The notes below the pieces were generated by a model. That model did no database searches. It was not told the DNA's origin and was given only the letters and a program-made list of their open reading frames with translations. This document shows, piece by piece, positions 1-3,989 of a DNA stretch of 6,191 bases. The translations under genes were made by a program, and so were the position numbers. The stretch's first letter is position 1. The number at the start of each line of letters is the position of its first letter. Source of the stretch: Deltaproteobacteria bacterium (lineage in GTDB: Bacteria; Desulfobacterota; DSM-4660; Desulfatiglandales; B25-G16); contig QMLW01000132.1 in NCBI GenBank assembly GCA_003646935.1, forward strand, positions 1-6,191, in the 5' to 3' direction.

Positions 1-1
1 A

Positions 2-232
2 AAGGCAGGAATTGAGGTTGACCTCATCGTCGACCGAAATGGCAGGCTCTATCCCATAGAGATTAAAGCCACGTCCACCCTATTTCCTGGCCATGCCGAA
101 TCCCTCAACAGGTGGCGAGCTTTCGCCGGGGATTTGGCTTCAGCGGGGATTATCGTGGCTAACCTATCCGAAACCGTGAGGCTCAAAGATTGTCAAGCCA
201 TCCCGTGGGAAAAGGGGCTGGATATGATCTGA
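2..232 (+). CDS. C-terminal end of AAA ATPase with DUF4143 domain (5' partial)
   Basis: The open frame runs from the window edge to TGA at 230-232 and gives the last 76 residues of a larger protein, so the start lies outside. The visible part contains GIEVDLIV near residues 3-10 and PIEIKAT near residues 18-24. This E-x-D...E-x-K pattern is the PD-(D/E)XK nuclease-like fold that closes proteins pairing an N-terminal AAA ATPase domain with a C-terminal DUF4143 domain. It is followed by an alternating helix/strand stretch (SLNRWRAFAG, AGIIVAN) and an IPWEKGLDMI tail that are usual for the family end. These proteins are about 380-450 residues long, common and multi-copy in anaerobes and archaea, and of uncertain role. 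The ATPase part is not visible, so that half of the call rests on family knowledge. The next gene begins 220 bp downstream, and I saw no convincing terminator between them. Confidence 0.8.
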   Translation, partial: KAGIEVDLIVDRNGRLYPIEIKATSTLFPGHAESLNRWRAFAGDLASAGIIVANLSETVRLKDCQAIPWEKGLDMI

Positions 233-439
233 AAGGCTTCAGGCAACAACGCAAAGTTCGTTCATGTGGAGCCCCACCTTGCCTGCATTCATCCACGGCT
301 AAATCGGCGATGTTTTGTTGTCGTTTTAAACGCAAGCAAGGATAAGAAGAGCTGCTGACAAAGAGAGCGGTTGTTCAAGCCAGGCGTGCAATATCGCGGA
401 TTGGTGTCAGAAAGCTTGTTATTTTATATCATACTTAAT

Positions 440-445
440 GGAGGT
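440..445 (+). promoter_or_regulatory. Strong Shine-Dalgarno site GGAGGT for the upstream mini-ORF
   Basis: GGAGGT lies 7 nt before ATG 453 and is the best Shine-Dalgarno match in this intergenic region. It does not serve the pncA start at 493, which has its own GGGGAGGG at 478-485, 7 nt upstream. Two separate, well-spaced sites 40 nt apart are why the mini-ORF is reported here. Confidence 0.55.
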
Positions 446-452
446 ATAAAAA

Positions 453-509
453 ATGAATACCCAAAAGGTACTCGAAAGGGGAGGGATGAGACATGCGAGA
501 TCCGAATGA
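453..509 (+). CDS. Possible 18-residue leader peptide overlapping the pncA start
   Basis: ATG 453 follows GGAGGT with 7-nt spacing and opens an 18-codon frame (starting MNTQKVLERGG) that stops at TGA 507-509. This stop lies 14 nt past the pncA start codon at 493 and in a different frame, so the two frames overlap by 17 nt. I recognise no protein family. The peptide has no run of one amino acid that would suggest an attenuation leader, and no membrane segment. The arrangement suits translational coupling, in which ribosomes ending at 507 re-initiate at 493. Alternatively the ATG may be chance. An in-frame second ATG at 486 and the separate pncA ribosome-binding site inside this ORF support overlapping use but do not prove it. 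Confidence 0.4.
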   Translation: MNTQKVLERGGMRHARSE

Positions 510-1089
510 TTTGCTTGAAGAGGGCGACGGCCTTTTGCTGGTAGATGTGCAAAAGGACTTCTGTCCGGGCGGTGCACTTCCCATAGAGGAGGGAGACGAG
601 ATCGTTCCCGTGCTCAGTAAGTGGATCAAGGCGGCCCAGGCAAAGAGGATCCCCATCTACGCATCTCGAGACTGGCACCCCCTTCAGCATATGAGCTTTG
701 AAGGGCATGGGGGCAAATGGCCTCCCCACTGCATCCAGGATACCGATGGGGCAGCGTTTCACCCGGAGCTTAAGCTTCCCGACAACACAGTGAAGATCAC
801 CAAGGGCGTTCGCTTTGATCAGGACCAGAACTCCGCGTTTGACCAAACAGGGCTCGCCGAGCAGCTCACGCGGGATAACGTGAAACGGCTGTGGGTAGGC
901 GGTCTGGCGCTCGATGTTTGCGTGCTGACCACCGTGCTCGATGCAAGGAGACTAGGGTTTGAAGTACACGTCATCCTGGAGGCTACTAGGCCCGTAACCC
1001 CCGAGGGTGGAGAAGAGGCAATCCAGAAGATGCGCGAGGCAGGGGCCACGATCGTGAGTGAAAGCCTACAACAGATGCCTAAGAGATGA
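493..1089 (+). CDS. pncA: Nicotinamidase (PncA-like, isochorismatase/cysteine hydrolase family)
   Basis: This cytosolic enzyme of 198 residues probably hydrolyses nicotinamide to nicotinate and ammonia in NAD salvage. The catalytic triad is visible: Asp18 in LLVDVQKDF, Lys104 in ITKG and Cys143 in GLALDVCV, which also carries the segment expected to hold the cis-peptide oxyanion loop. Metal ligands fit Asp60 and His62 (SRDWHP), probably His66, and His79 in WPPHC. The WPPHC motif separates nicotinamidases from many other isochorismatase-fold enzymes, and the length is normal for bacterial PncA. The start at 493 is chosen because GGGGAGGG (478-485) sits 7 nt upstream and the first conserved motif falls at the expected distance. 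It stands alone, with no pncB or nadD beside it, and converges with the minus-strand DUF4160 gene. A related pyrazinamidase-like amidase substrate cannot be excluded. Confidence 0.9.
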   Translation: MRDPNDLLEEGDGLLLVDVQKDFCPGGALPIEEGDEIVPVLSKWIKAAQAKRIPIYASRDWHPLQHMSFEGHGGKWPPHCIQDTDGAAFHPELKLPDNTVKITKGVRFDQDQNSAFDQTGLAEQLTRDNVKRLWVGGLALDVCVLTTVLDARRLGFEVHVILEATRPVTPEGGEEAIQKMREAGATIVSESLQQMPKR

Positions 1090-1113
1090 GACCCAGGTTT
1101 TCAATCTCTCATC
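1085..1113. other. Stem-loop spanning the pncA stop codon
   Basis: GATGAGA (1085-1091) is exactly complementary to TCTCATC (1107-1113), with a 15-nt loop between them. The left arm includes the pncA stop codon. No T-run follows, so it is not a standard intrinsic terminator. It may act as a 3'-end mRNA hairpin or be chance. No better terminator is visible between pncA and the convergent DUF4160 gene. Confidence 0.25.
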
Positions 1114-1198
1114 AAGGCTCAAAAGCGAACTTAGCCCCCCTTTACATGTCTCTAGCCGTATTCAGGCAACGAATTCTTCGATGTCCTGTAAAATGGCT

Positions 1199-1459
1199 CT
1201 ACCCCAAAGGTTCAATACTGCTGAGAGGTTTATGATCTTGTGCTCTGTGCCAGTCGTTAATCAATTCATCTTGATGCAGGGTTGCCCATTCAATGACTAG
1301 GCCCAGTGCTCTTGGAGGTATGTGTCCAGCAAATACAGCTAGGGTGTTTATGTCAATCAAAACCTCATGGTCACCGTAGAGAGCATGGAAGTGTGGCGGA
1401 TTATGATCATCAAAGAACATCTTGATGACGATGCCATAAAATCTGGAGATCTCAGGCAT
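1199..1459 (-). CDS. DUF4160 family protein, second gene of a TA-like pair
   Basis: This is an 86-residue protein. Residues 9-25 (GIVIKMFFDDHNPPHFH) carry the DDH-x-PPHFH signature of DUF4160, followed by a YGDHEVLIDI strand and an ALGLVIEWATLHQDELINDWHRA helix pair typical of the family. The length is normal and the protein looks intact and cytosolic. Its ATG (1459-1457) overlaps the end of the upstream DUF2442 gene by 8 nt (ATGCCTGA), so the pair is almost certainly one translationally coupled operon. DUF4160 and DUF2442 genes are often neighbours and have been proposed as a type II toxin-antitoxin-like module. Which partner is toxic, and by what reaction, I do not know. The clustered His/Asp residues suggest a metal or nucleic-acid site, but this is inference. 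Confidence 0.85.
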   Translation of the reverse strand: MPEISRFYGIVIKMFFDDHNPPHFHALYGDHEVLIDINTLAVFAGHIPPRALGLVIEWATLHQDELINDWHRAQDHKPLSSIEPLG

Positions 1460-1736
1460 ACGCGGCCTTTCGCTTCAGATTTGGAAATAGATCTTCAGGT
1501 TTCTGATGAGTCATTTGAAGGTAGAGTGAATCGGGGCAGAGATCAACCTGGTCACTCCACAGTAATTCACCTGACGAACCTATCTTCACATTCTGGAATG
1601 CCTTGTAATCATTCCATAAGGAGAAGACCCCTTTTCCGACAAGATAAGAAAGATCAACAGTGCCCTTTTTCCCGTCGTAATATTCTAGTTCCAGTTTATA
1701 GTTCTGCAAGACCGTGACATTCGTTATCTTATACAT
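1452..1736 (-). CDS. DUF2442 family protein, first gene of a TA-like pair
   Basis: This 94-residue protein begins MYKITNVTVLQNYKLELEY and continues with YDGKKGTVDLSYL, GVFSLWNDYKAFQNVKI and a closing WSDQVDLCPDSLYL. That is the usual layout of DUF2442: an N-terminal beta sheet, an L-W-x-D-x-x-x-F segment and a DL-x-PDSLY end. The frame is open up to 1778, but I choose the ATG at 1736. It has AAGGA 8 nt upstream on the minus strand and it removes a 14-residue extension (MNNSTQVIITRTYA) that lies in dispersed repeat sequence and does not match the family. The gene precedes and overlaps DUF4160 by 8 nt. Its family is usually viewed as the small partner of DUF4160; antitoxin or operator-binding activity is plausible but not shown by the sequence. 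Confidence 0.85.
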   Translation of the reverse strand: MYKITNVTVLQNYKLELEYYDGKKGTVDLSYLVGKGVFSLWNDYKAFQNVKIGSSGELLWSDQVDLCPDSLYLQMTHQKPEDLFPNLKRKAAYA

Positions 1737-1758
1737 AGCATAGGTCCTTGTTATTATT

Positions 1759-1850
1759 ACCTGGGTTGAGTTGTTCACCGTTTGGGGTTCACGGTCGAAA
1801 TTCCTTGAACCTTTGAACGCCTAACCCTTGAACTTTGAACCCTGAACCTT
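1759..1850. repeat. Dispersed intergenic TTGAACC-rich repeat, copy A
   Basis: The block begins ACCTGGGTTGAG, then GTTCACGGTCGAAAT (1787-1801), then a run of TTGAAC/TTTGAAC/CTTGAAC units up to 1850. The same order of elements recurs at 3482-3545 (ACCTGGGTCGAG, then GTTCACGGTTGAAAT, then CCTTTGAACC), and the TTGAAC part recurs at 3694-3725. It lies directly upstream of the minus-strand DUF2442 gene, so that operon's promoter must be inside or beyond it. No protein is encoded. Confidence 0.6.
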
Positions 1851-2059
1851 AAACAGCTTATTTTAAATAATACTAATATACCAAAGGAGCACAGACACTT
1901 CAATTCATGAAATGACCAGAATACATACGTTGCGTAGCAAAGCTTACATAAGGCCCATATTTACTAAAGAATGTACAAGGATGTAGAGATATGAGAGCGT
2001 TTCGCTTGAGACAAAAAATTCAGCCACCGCTATAAGAGAACATAATATGCAGTTTTCCT
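1851..2059. other. AT-rich spacer with nothing recognised
   Basis: This stretch lies between repeat copy A and the vapBC control region. It has short runs such as TTTTAAATAATACTAATATA but no ORF above about 15 codons with a plausible start, no clear hairpin-plus-T-run and no tRNA-like fold that I could see. Confidence 0.4.
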
Positions 2060-2088
2060 ACAAACAATTACTTGACAAACAATTACTT
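2060..2088. repeat. Tandem 14-bp direct repeat in the vapBC promoter
   Basis: ACAAACAATTACTT occurs exactly twice, at 2060-2073 and 2075-2088, separated by a single G (period 15). The end of the first unit, the G and the start of the second form the TTGACA -35 hexamer at 2072-2077, so the promoter element exists only because of the junction. It may be a slippage duplication or a pair of regulator half-sites. Confidence 0.75.
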
Positions 2089-2101
2089 TTAAGTTTAACA
2101 T
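2072..2101 (+). promoter_or_regulatory. Candidate sigma-70 promoter of vapBC
   Basis: A perfect -35 TTGACA lies at 2072-2077. With an 18-nt spacer the -10 is TAACAT (2096-2101), a 4 of 6 match. Transcription would start near 2108, about 32 nt before the vapB ATG. The -10 is overlapped by the left arm of the inverted repeat at 2092-2119, the expected place for an autorepressor site. Confidence 0.5.
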
Positions 2102-2119
2102 GAAAAAATTAGTTAAACT
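2092..2119. promoter_or_regulatory. Inverted repeat, probable VapB/VapBC operator
   Basis: AGTTTAAC (2092-2099) and GTTAAACT (2112-2119) are exact reverse complements, with arm centres 20 bp apart, about two helical turns. The left arm covers the -10 region and the right arm lies just upstream of the vapB ribosome-binding site (AAAGGT near 2127-2132). VapBC complexes commonly bind such palindromes and repress their own operon. Position and symmetry are seen; binding is inferred. Confidence 0.5.
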
Positions 2120-2139
2120 ATTAATAAAAGGTAAGATTA

Positions 2140-2388
2140 ATGGCTATTGTTAAAACATCTTCCAAAGGACAAATCGTTATTCCGGCGGAAATCAGAAAGA
2201 AGCTCGGAATAGAACCGGGCCAGAAAGTAAATCTGTCACTCGAAAATGATAAGGCCGTCATTGTACCGCTGCCGAAAGACCCTATTAAAGCCCTGAGGGG
2301 GATCCTTAAAGGGAGACCTTCCATGACCAAGGCACTGCTTGATGACAGGAAAAAGGAGATTGAGCTTGATAAAAAAATCCATTCTTGA
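2140..2388 (+). CDS. vapB: VapB-type antitoxin, AbrB/SpoVT swapped-hairpin family
   Basis: This 82-residue protein is the probable antitoxin of the VapC nuclease encoded next. Residues 3-44 (from IVKTSSKGQIVIPAEIRKKL to AVIVPL) match the AbrB/SpoVT-type swapped-hairpin DNA-binding domain: S-x-K-G-Q-I-x-IP, then R-x-x-LGI-x-PG. This domain dimerises and should bind the inverted repeat just upstream. The C-terminal part, about residues 48-80 (LRGILKGRPSMTKALLDDR), is charged and probably partly disordered when free; in this family it wraps around and blocks the toxin active site. ATG 2140 has AAAGGT about 7 nt upstream. The gene overlaps vapC by 23 nt, which couples their translation and favours antitoxin being made first. 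It appears intact. Confidence 0.88.
   Translation: MAIVKTSSKGQIVIPAEIRKKLGIEPGQKVNLSLENDKAVIVPLPKDPIKALRGILKGRPSMTKALLDDRKKEIELDKKIHS
2353..2358 (+). promoter_or_regulatory. Ribosome-binding site that sets the vapC start at TTG 2366
   Basis: AAGGAG lies inside vapB, 7 nt before TTG 2366. The earlier in-frame candidates, TTG 2339 and ATG 2342, lack such a site and would add nine residues (MMTGKRRLS) ahead of the IKKSILDSFALLAW segment that should start a PIN domain. TTG 2360 is only 1 nt from the site, too close. Confidence 0.65.
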
Positions 2389-2770
2389 CTCCTTTGCACT
2401 GCTTGCCTGGATTCAAGATGAACCAGGCGCACAGGTTGTTGAAGACGTGCTCTACAAGGCCCAATCGGAAGGCGAAGGGGCATTGCTGAATATTATCAAC
2501 CTCGGCGAAGCCTACTATTGCTGTGCGCGTGTACAAGATTCCTCCTTTGCCCGTGATATTGTAGAAAAGATTCGGCTCCTTCCCCTTACCATTTACCCCT
2601 GCCCCAATGACCTGGTGCTGGAGGCAGCTGAAATAAAGGCACAATTTCCTATTTCCTACGCAGATGCATTCATTGTGGCTACCGCTATTCGGGAACATGG
2701 CCGTATCGTAACCGGAGATCCCGATTTCAAAAAAGTCGAGCATCTCATAGAGATTAACTGGTTAACTTGA
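2366..2770 (+). CDS. vapC: VapC-type toxin, PIN-domain ribonuclease
   Basis: This 134-residue protein, counted from TTG 2366, is the length expected of a VapC. PIN-domain acidic residues are all present: Asp8 in SILDSFALLAW, Glu48 in NLGEAYY, Asp100 in SYADAFIVATA, and Asp118 and Asp120 in TGDPDF. Together they would bind Mg or Mn for endonucleolytic cleavage of RNA; other VapCs cut tRNA or the sarcin-ricin loop of 23S rRNA, but the target here cannot be read from sequence. The protein is cytosolic with no membrane segment. The gene starts within the last 23 nt of vapB, forming a two-gene operon under the promoter at 2072. The TTG start would lower toxin yield relative to antitoxin. Nothing suggests inactivation. 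Confidence 0.9.
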   Translation: MIKKSILDSFALLAWIQDEPGAQVVEDVLYKAQSEGEGALLNIINLGEAYYCCARVQDSSFARDIVEKIRLLPLTIYPCPNDLVLEAAEIKAQFPISYADAFIVATAIREHGRIVTGDPDFKKVEHLIEINWLT

Positions 2771-2792
2771 TTGTAAAATTTCCTTTTTTAGA

Positions 2793-2824
2793 GCGGCGAA
2801 GCCTGCCGGAGGCAGACAAGCCGC
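2793..2824. repeat. Nested inverted repeat just past vapC
   Basis: The outer arms GCGGC (2793-2797) and GCCGC (2820-2824) enclose the inner arms CTGCC (2803-2807) and GGCAG (2811-2815) around a GGA loop. A T-run (2784-2789) precedes it on the plus strand, so on the minus strand the hairpin is followed by an A/T-rich tail ending in A's on the plus strand (T's on the minus). It could therefore end minus-strand transcription coming from the CDF remnant. Confidence 0.5.
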
Positions 2825-2918
2825 GTTCTATGAAATCGTGTAATGCCCTTTGCCGTATCAACGAAACGATGGGGGTTTTCAATAACCTCCTGCCTGACGT
2901 TCTGCTTGTCCGGAAGGC
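2793..2918. mobile_element. Possible small non-autonomous element with inverted ends
   Basis: The left end carries GCCTGCCGGAGGCAGACAAG (2801-2820) plus C. The right end carries GCTTGTCCGGAAGGC (2904-2918), whose complement GCCTTCCGGACAAGC matches the left end apart from a 6-base gap and one mismatch. The pair thus resembles imperfect terminal inverted repeats about 120 bp apart. The transporter homology stops exactly at the right end. On the minus strand a stop-free frame with VIENPHRFVDTAKGITRFH crosses the element. I do not recognise it, and it could be part of the repeat rather than a gene. No transposase and no target-site duplication are seen. Confidence 0.4.
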
Positions 2919-3328
2919 GTACCCAAGAGAAGGAGCACAATCACGGCAAGCGACACCTCGGGCGGTTCTGCGGCAGGTGTTAGGATCTGGCGGGCGATCT
3001 CATAACCAGCGAAAAATATAAAGAAGGCCACGATCACGGAGATGACGTTCTCGATCTTATAGAGCCCTAAGGGGAAACGAGCTGTTTTTTTGTTGGATAG
3101 CTTGACCCCTGCATAGAGCACCAGTGAGGCAATGGAATCCGTGGCCGAATCGATGGCACCGGCGCTTACTGCCAGGCTGCTCGAGAGAATTGCCAGTATT
3201 GCTTTCATGACCGCAAGTCCGAGGTTGATCAGAAAGGCGAACAGGGCCACCCTCTGGATGAGCTTTGTTTCACCTTCCTCTTGGGCGCCTTGATCGTGTG
3301 TGGTATTCGGCTTATCCTTTTTGGCCAT
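2879..3328 (-). pseudogene. Truncated cation diffusion facilitator (CDF) transporter
   Basis: This 149-residue frame is the N-terminal half of an inner-membrane CDF metal/proton antiporter. Family members have about 290-320 residues, six membrane helices and a cytoplasmic C-terminal domain. Visible are TM1 (about residues 25-48), TM2 with the DxxxD metal site Asp60/Asp64, a RFPLGLYKIEN loop (residues 84-94) typical of the family, TM3 (about 95-112) and most of TM4 (125-135). After Gly136 the sequence switches to 13 unrelated residues (TPSGQAERQAGGY) that lie in the inverted-repeat element, and then stops. TM5, TM6 with the second half of the metal site and the C-terminal domain are absent; no continuation was found in any frame down to vapC. 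ATG 3328 has a G-rich site (GGGGGGA) about 9 nt upstream. Transport is not expected. Confidence 0.85.
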
Positions 3329-3481
3329 GCGGTTGAATCCCCCCGAGATCGAATTTTTCCGTTACGCTGTGATCCGTTTCAACCTTCCCTGATGAGTCAA
3401 GCGTGAGGAGCATACCGAGTAGCTCTCTGCTACCTTTCCAGATACTGATCATTACATATCGCCAAACGGAAAAAAAGTAAA

Positions 3482-3545
3482 ACCTGGGTCGAGCGTATCA
3501 CCATCCAACGTTCACGGTTGAAATACCTTTGAACCTTTACCCCGC
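3482..3545. repeat. Dispersed intergenic repeat, copy B
   Basis: The order ACCTGGGTCGAG (3482-3493), TCACC, GTTCACGGTTGAAATACC (from 3510) and TTTGAACCTTTACC mirrors copy A at 1759-1820 in the same orientation, with scattered substitutions and small indels. The following bases GCCTGTCCCGTAGCTCCGG also share pieces (GCCTG, CGT, GCT, CCGGAAG, GTACC) with the end of the element at 2891-2923. Confidence 0.55.
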
Positions 3546-3577
3546 CTGTCCCGTAGCTCCGGAAGATGGTACCGGGA

Positions 3578-3654
3578 TGAAATTTTTACCCCCTTGAACT
3601 CAGGTATTGTTCAACTGGGGCACGATAGTGATAGCGAAGTTTACCCCTTGAAAC
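3578..3654. repeat. Two copies of a GAARTTTTACCCC-TTGAA phrase
   Basis: TGAAATTTTTACCCCCTTGA (from 3578) is followed 57 bp later by CGAAGTTTACCCCTTGAAAC (from 3635). Both continue the TTGAACC theme of the neighbouring repeats and look like decayed units of the same family. Confidence 0.4.
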
Positions 3655-3693
3655 CTTTTTTAATTCGTTTCTATGGGGCGTATTTCACTGGGG

Positions 3694-3725
3694 TTGAACC
3701 TCTGAACGCTGAACTTTGAACCCCC
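3694..3725. repeat. TTGAACC repeat, copy C
   Basis: TTGAACCTCTGAACGC followed directly by TGAACTTTGAACCC matches 1805-1842, with a 7-8 bp deletion in the middle and one substitution. It shares only the TTGAAC half of copy A, not the GTTCACGGT half. Confidence 0.55.
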
Positions 3726-3862
3726 GGCTCAGACCTGGCTTTGCGCTGCTCAATTGTAGAGACTTACATTTAGGGATTTGGAATGGGTTTTACTATCTTT
3801 CAAACATGTCGCGGGCCTGAACTAGGAACCGTTATCTCTGGATTCCCGACCTGCCTTACACG

Positions 3863-3891
3863 TTGACACCTCAGGACCGCACTCTTATACT
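3863..3891 (+). promoter_or_regulatory. Near-consensus sigma-70 promoter for the histidine kinase
   Basis: TTGACA (3863-3868), a 17-nt spacer and TATACT (3886-3891) match consensus in 11 of 12 positions at ideal spacing. Transcription would start near 3898 and leave a leader of about 92 nt before the kinase ATG at 3990. It predicts strong housekeeping expression. Confidence 0.8.
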
Positions 3892-3916
3892 TTACGGCAA
3901 CCGGGATAGAGAATGT

Positions 3917-3957
3917 GCCCTTCTCTAGCGCTAGAAGGTAATCGACGTTAGAAGGGC
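3917..3957 (+). promoter_or_regulatory. Leader segment with two mutually exclusive hairpins
   Basis: GCCCTTCT (3917-3924) can pair with AGAAGG at 3933-3938 (6 bp, 8-nt loop) or with AGAAGGGC at 3950-3957 (8 bp, 25-nt loop). The two partners compete for the same arm. The segment lies in the transcribed leader between the promoter and the kinase start. I match it to no known riboswitch class. Confidence 0.4.
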
Positions 3958-3989
3958 GGCTGTTCACACCATCATGAGCTGATGAGCAC

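Larger units (their letters stand above)
3329..3862. other. Non-coding, repeat-bearing region upstream of the kinase
   Basis: No ORF here resembles a protein. It contains the CDF remnant's upstream region, including a TTGACT with poor -10 on the minus strand and a small GTAGC-TCTCT-GCTAC hairpin at 3419-3433. It also contains at least three blocks of the degenerate TTGAACC repeat, listed separately. The remaining stretch 3726-3862 shows nothing I can name. Confidence 0.5.

Noticed and set aside
403..415. Sigma-54-like GG...GC before pncA (TTGGTGTCAGAAAGC)
   Set aside because: GG and GC are 9 bases apart rather than 10, and the -24 half is poor.
401..430. TTGGTG with an 18-nt spacer and TATATC as a pncA promoter
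   Set aside because: The -35 matches only 3 of 6 bases and the AT-rich tract offers several equal -10 choices, so it is too weak to list.
1058..1300. 80-codon plus-strand frame downstream of pncA
   Set aside because: It overlaps the ends of pncA and DUF4160, has no family resemblance, low-complexity Ser-rich composition and no ribosome-binding site.
1367..1717. 116-codon plus-strand frame across the DUF2442/DUF4160 pair
   Set aside because: It is antisense to two recognised conserved genes and matches no family.
1737..1778. Longer N-terminus for DUF2442 from ATG 1778
   Set aside because: The extra 14 residues are encoded in dispersed repeat sequence and the 1736 start has the proper ribosome-binding site and family-typical beginning.
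1991..2035. 14-codon ORF (MRAFRLRQKIQPPL) with AAGGAT upstream
   Set aside because: It is too short, no repeat or context supports it, and such frames are expected by chance.
2767..3021. 84-codon plus-strand frame antisense to the CDF remnant
   Set aside because: It runs through hairpin and repeat sequence, opposite a clear membrane protein frame, with no family features.
1759..3725. CRISPR array in the TTGAACC repeats
   Set aside because: Units are degenerate, irregularly spaced, without unique spacers of constant length, and no cas genes are present.
3737..3749. Sigma-54-like TGGCTTTGCGCTGC upstream of the kinase
   Set aside because: Spacing is 9 rather than 10, and a near-consensus sigma-70 promoter lies closer to the kinase.
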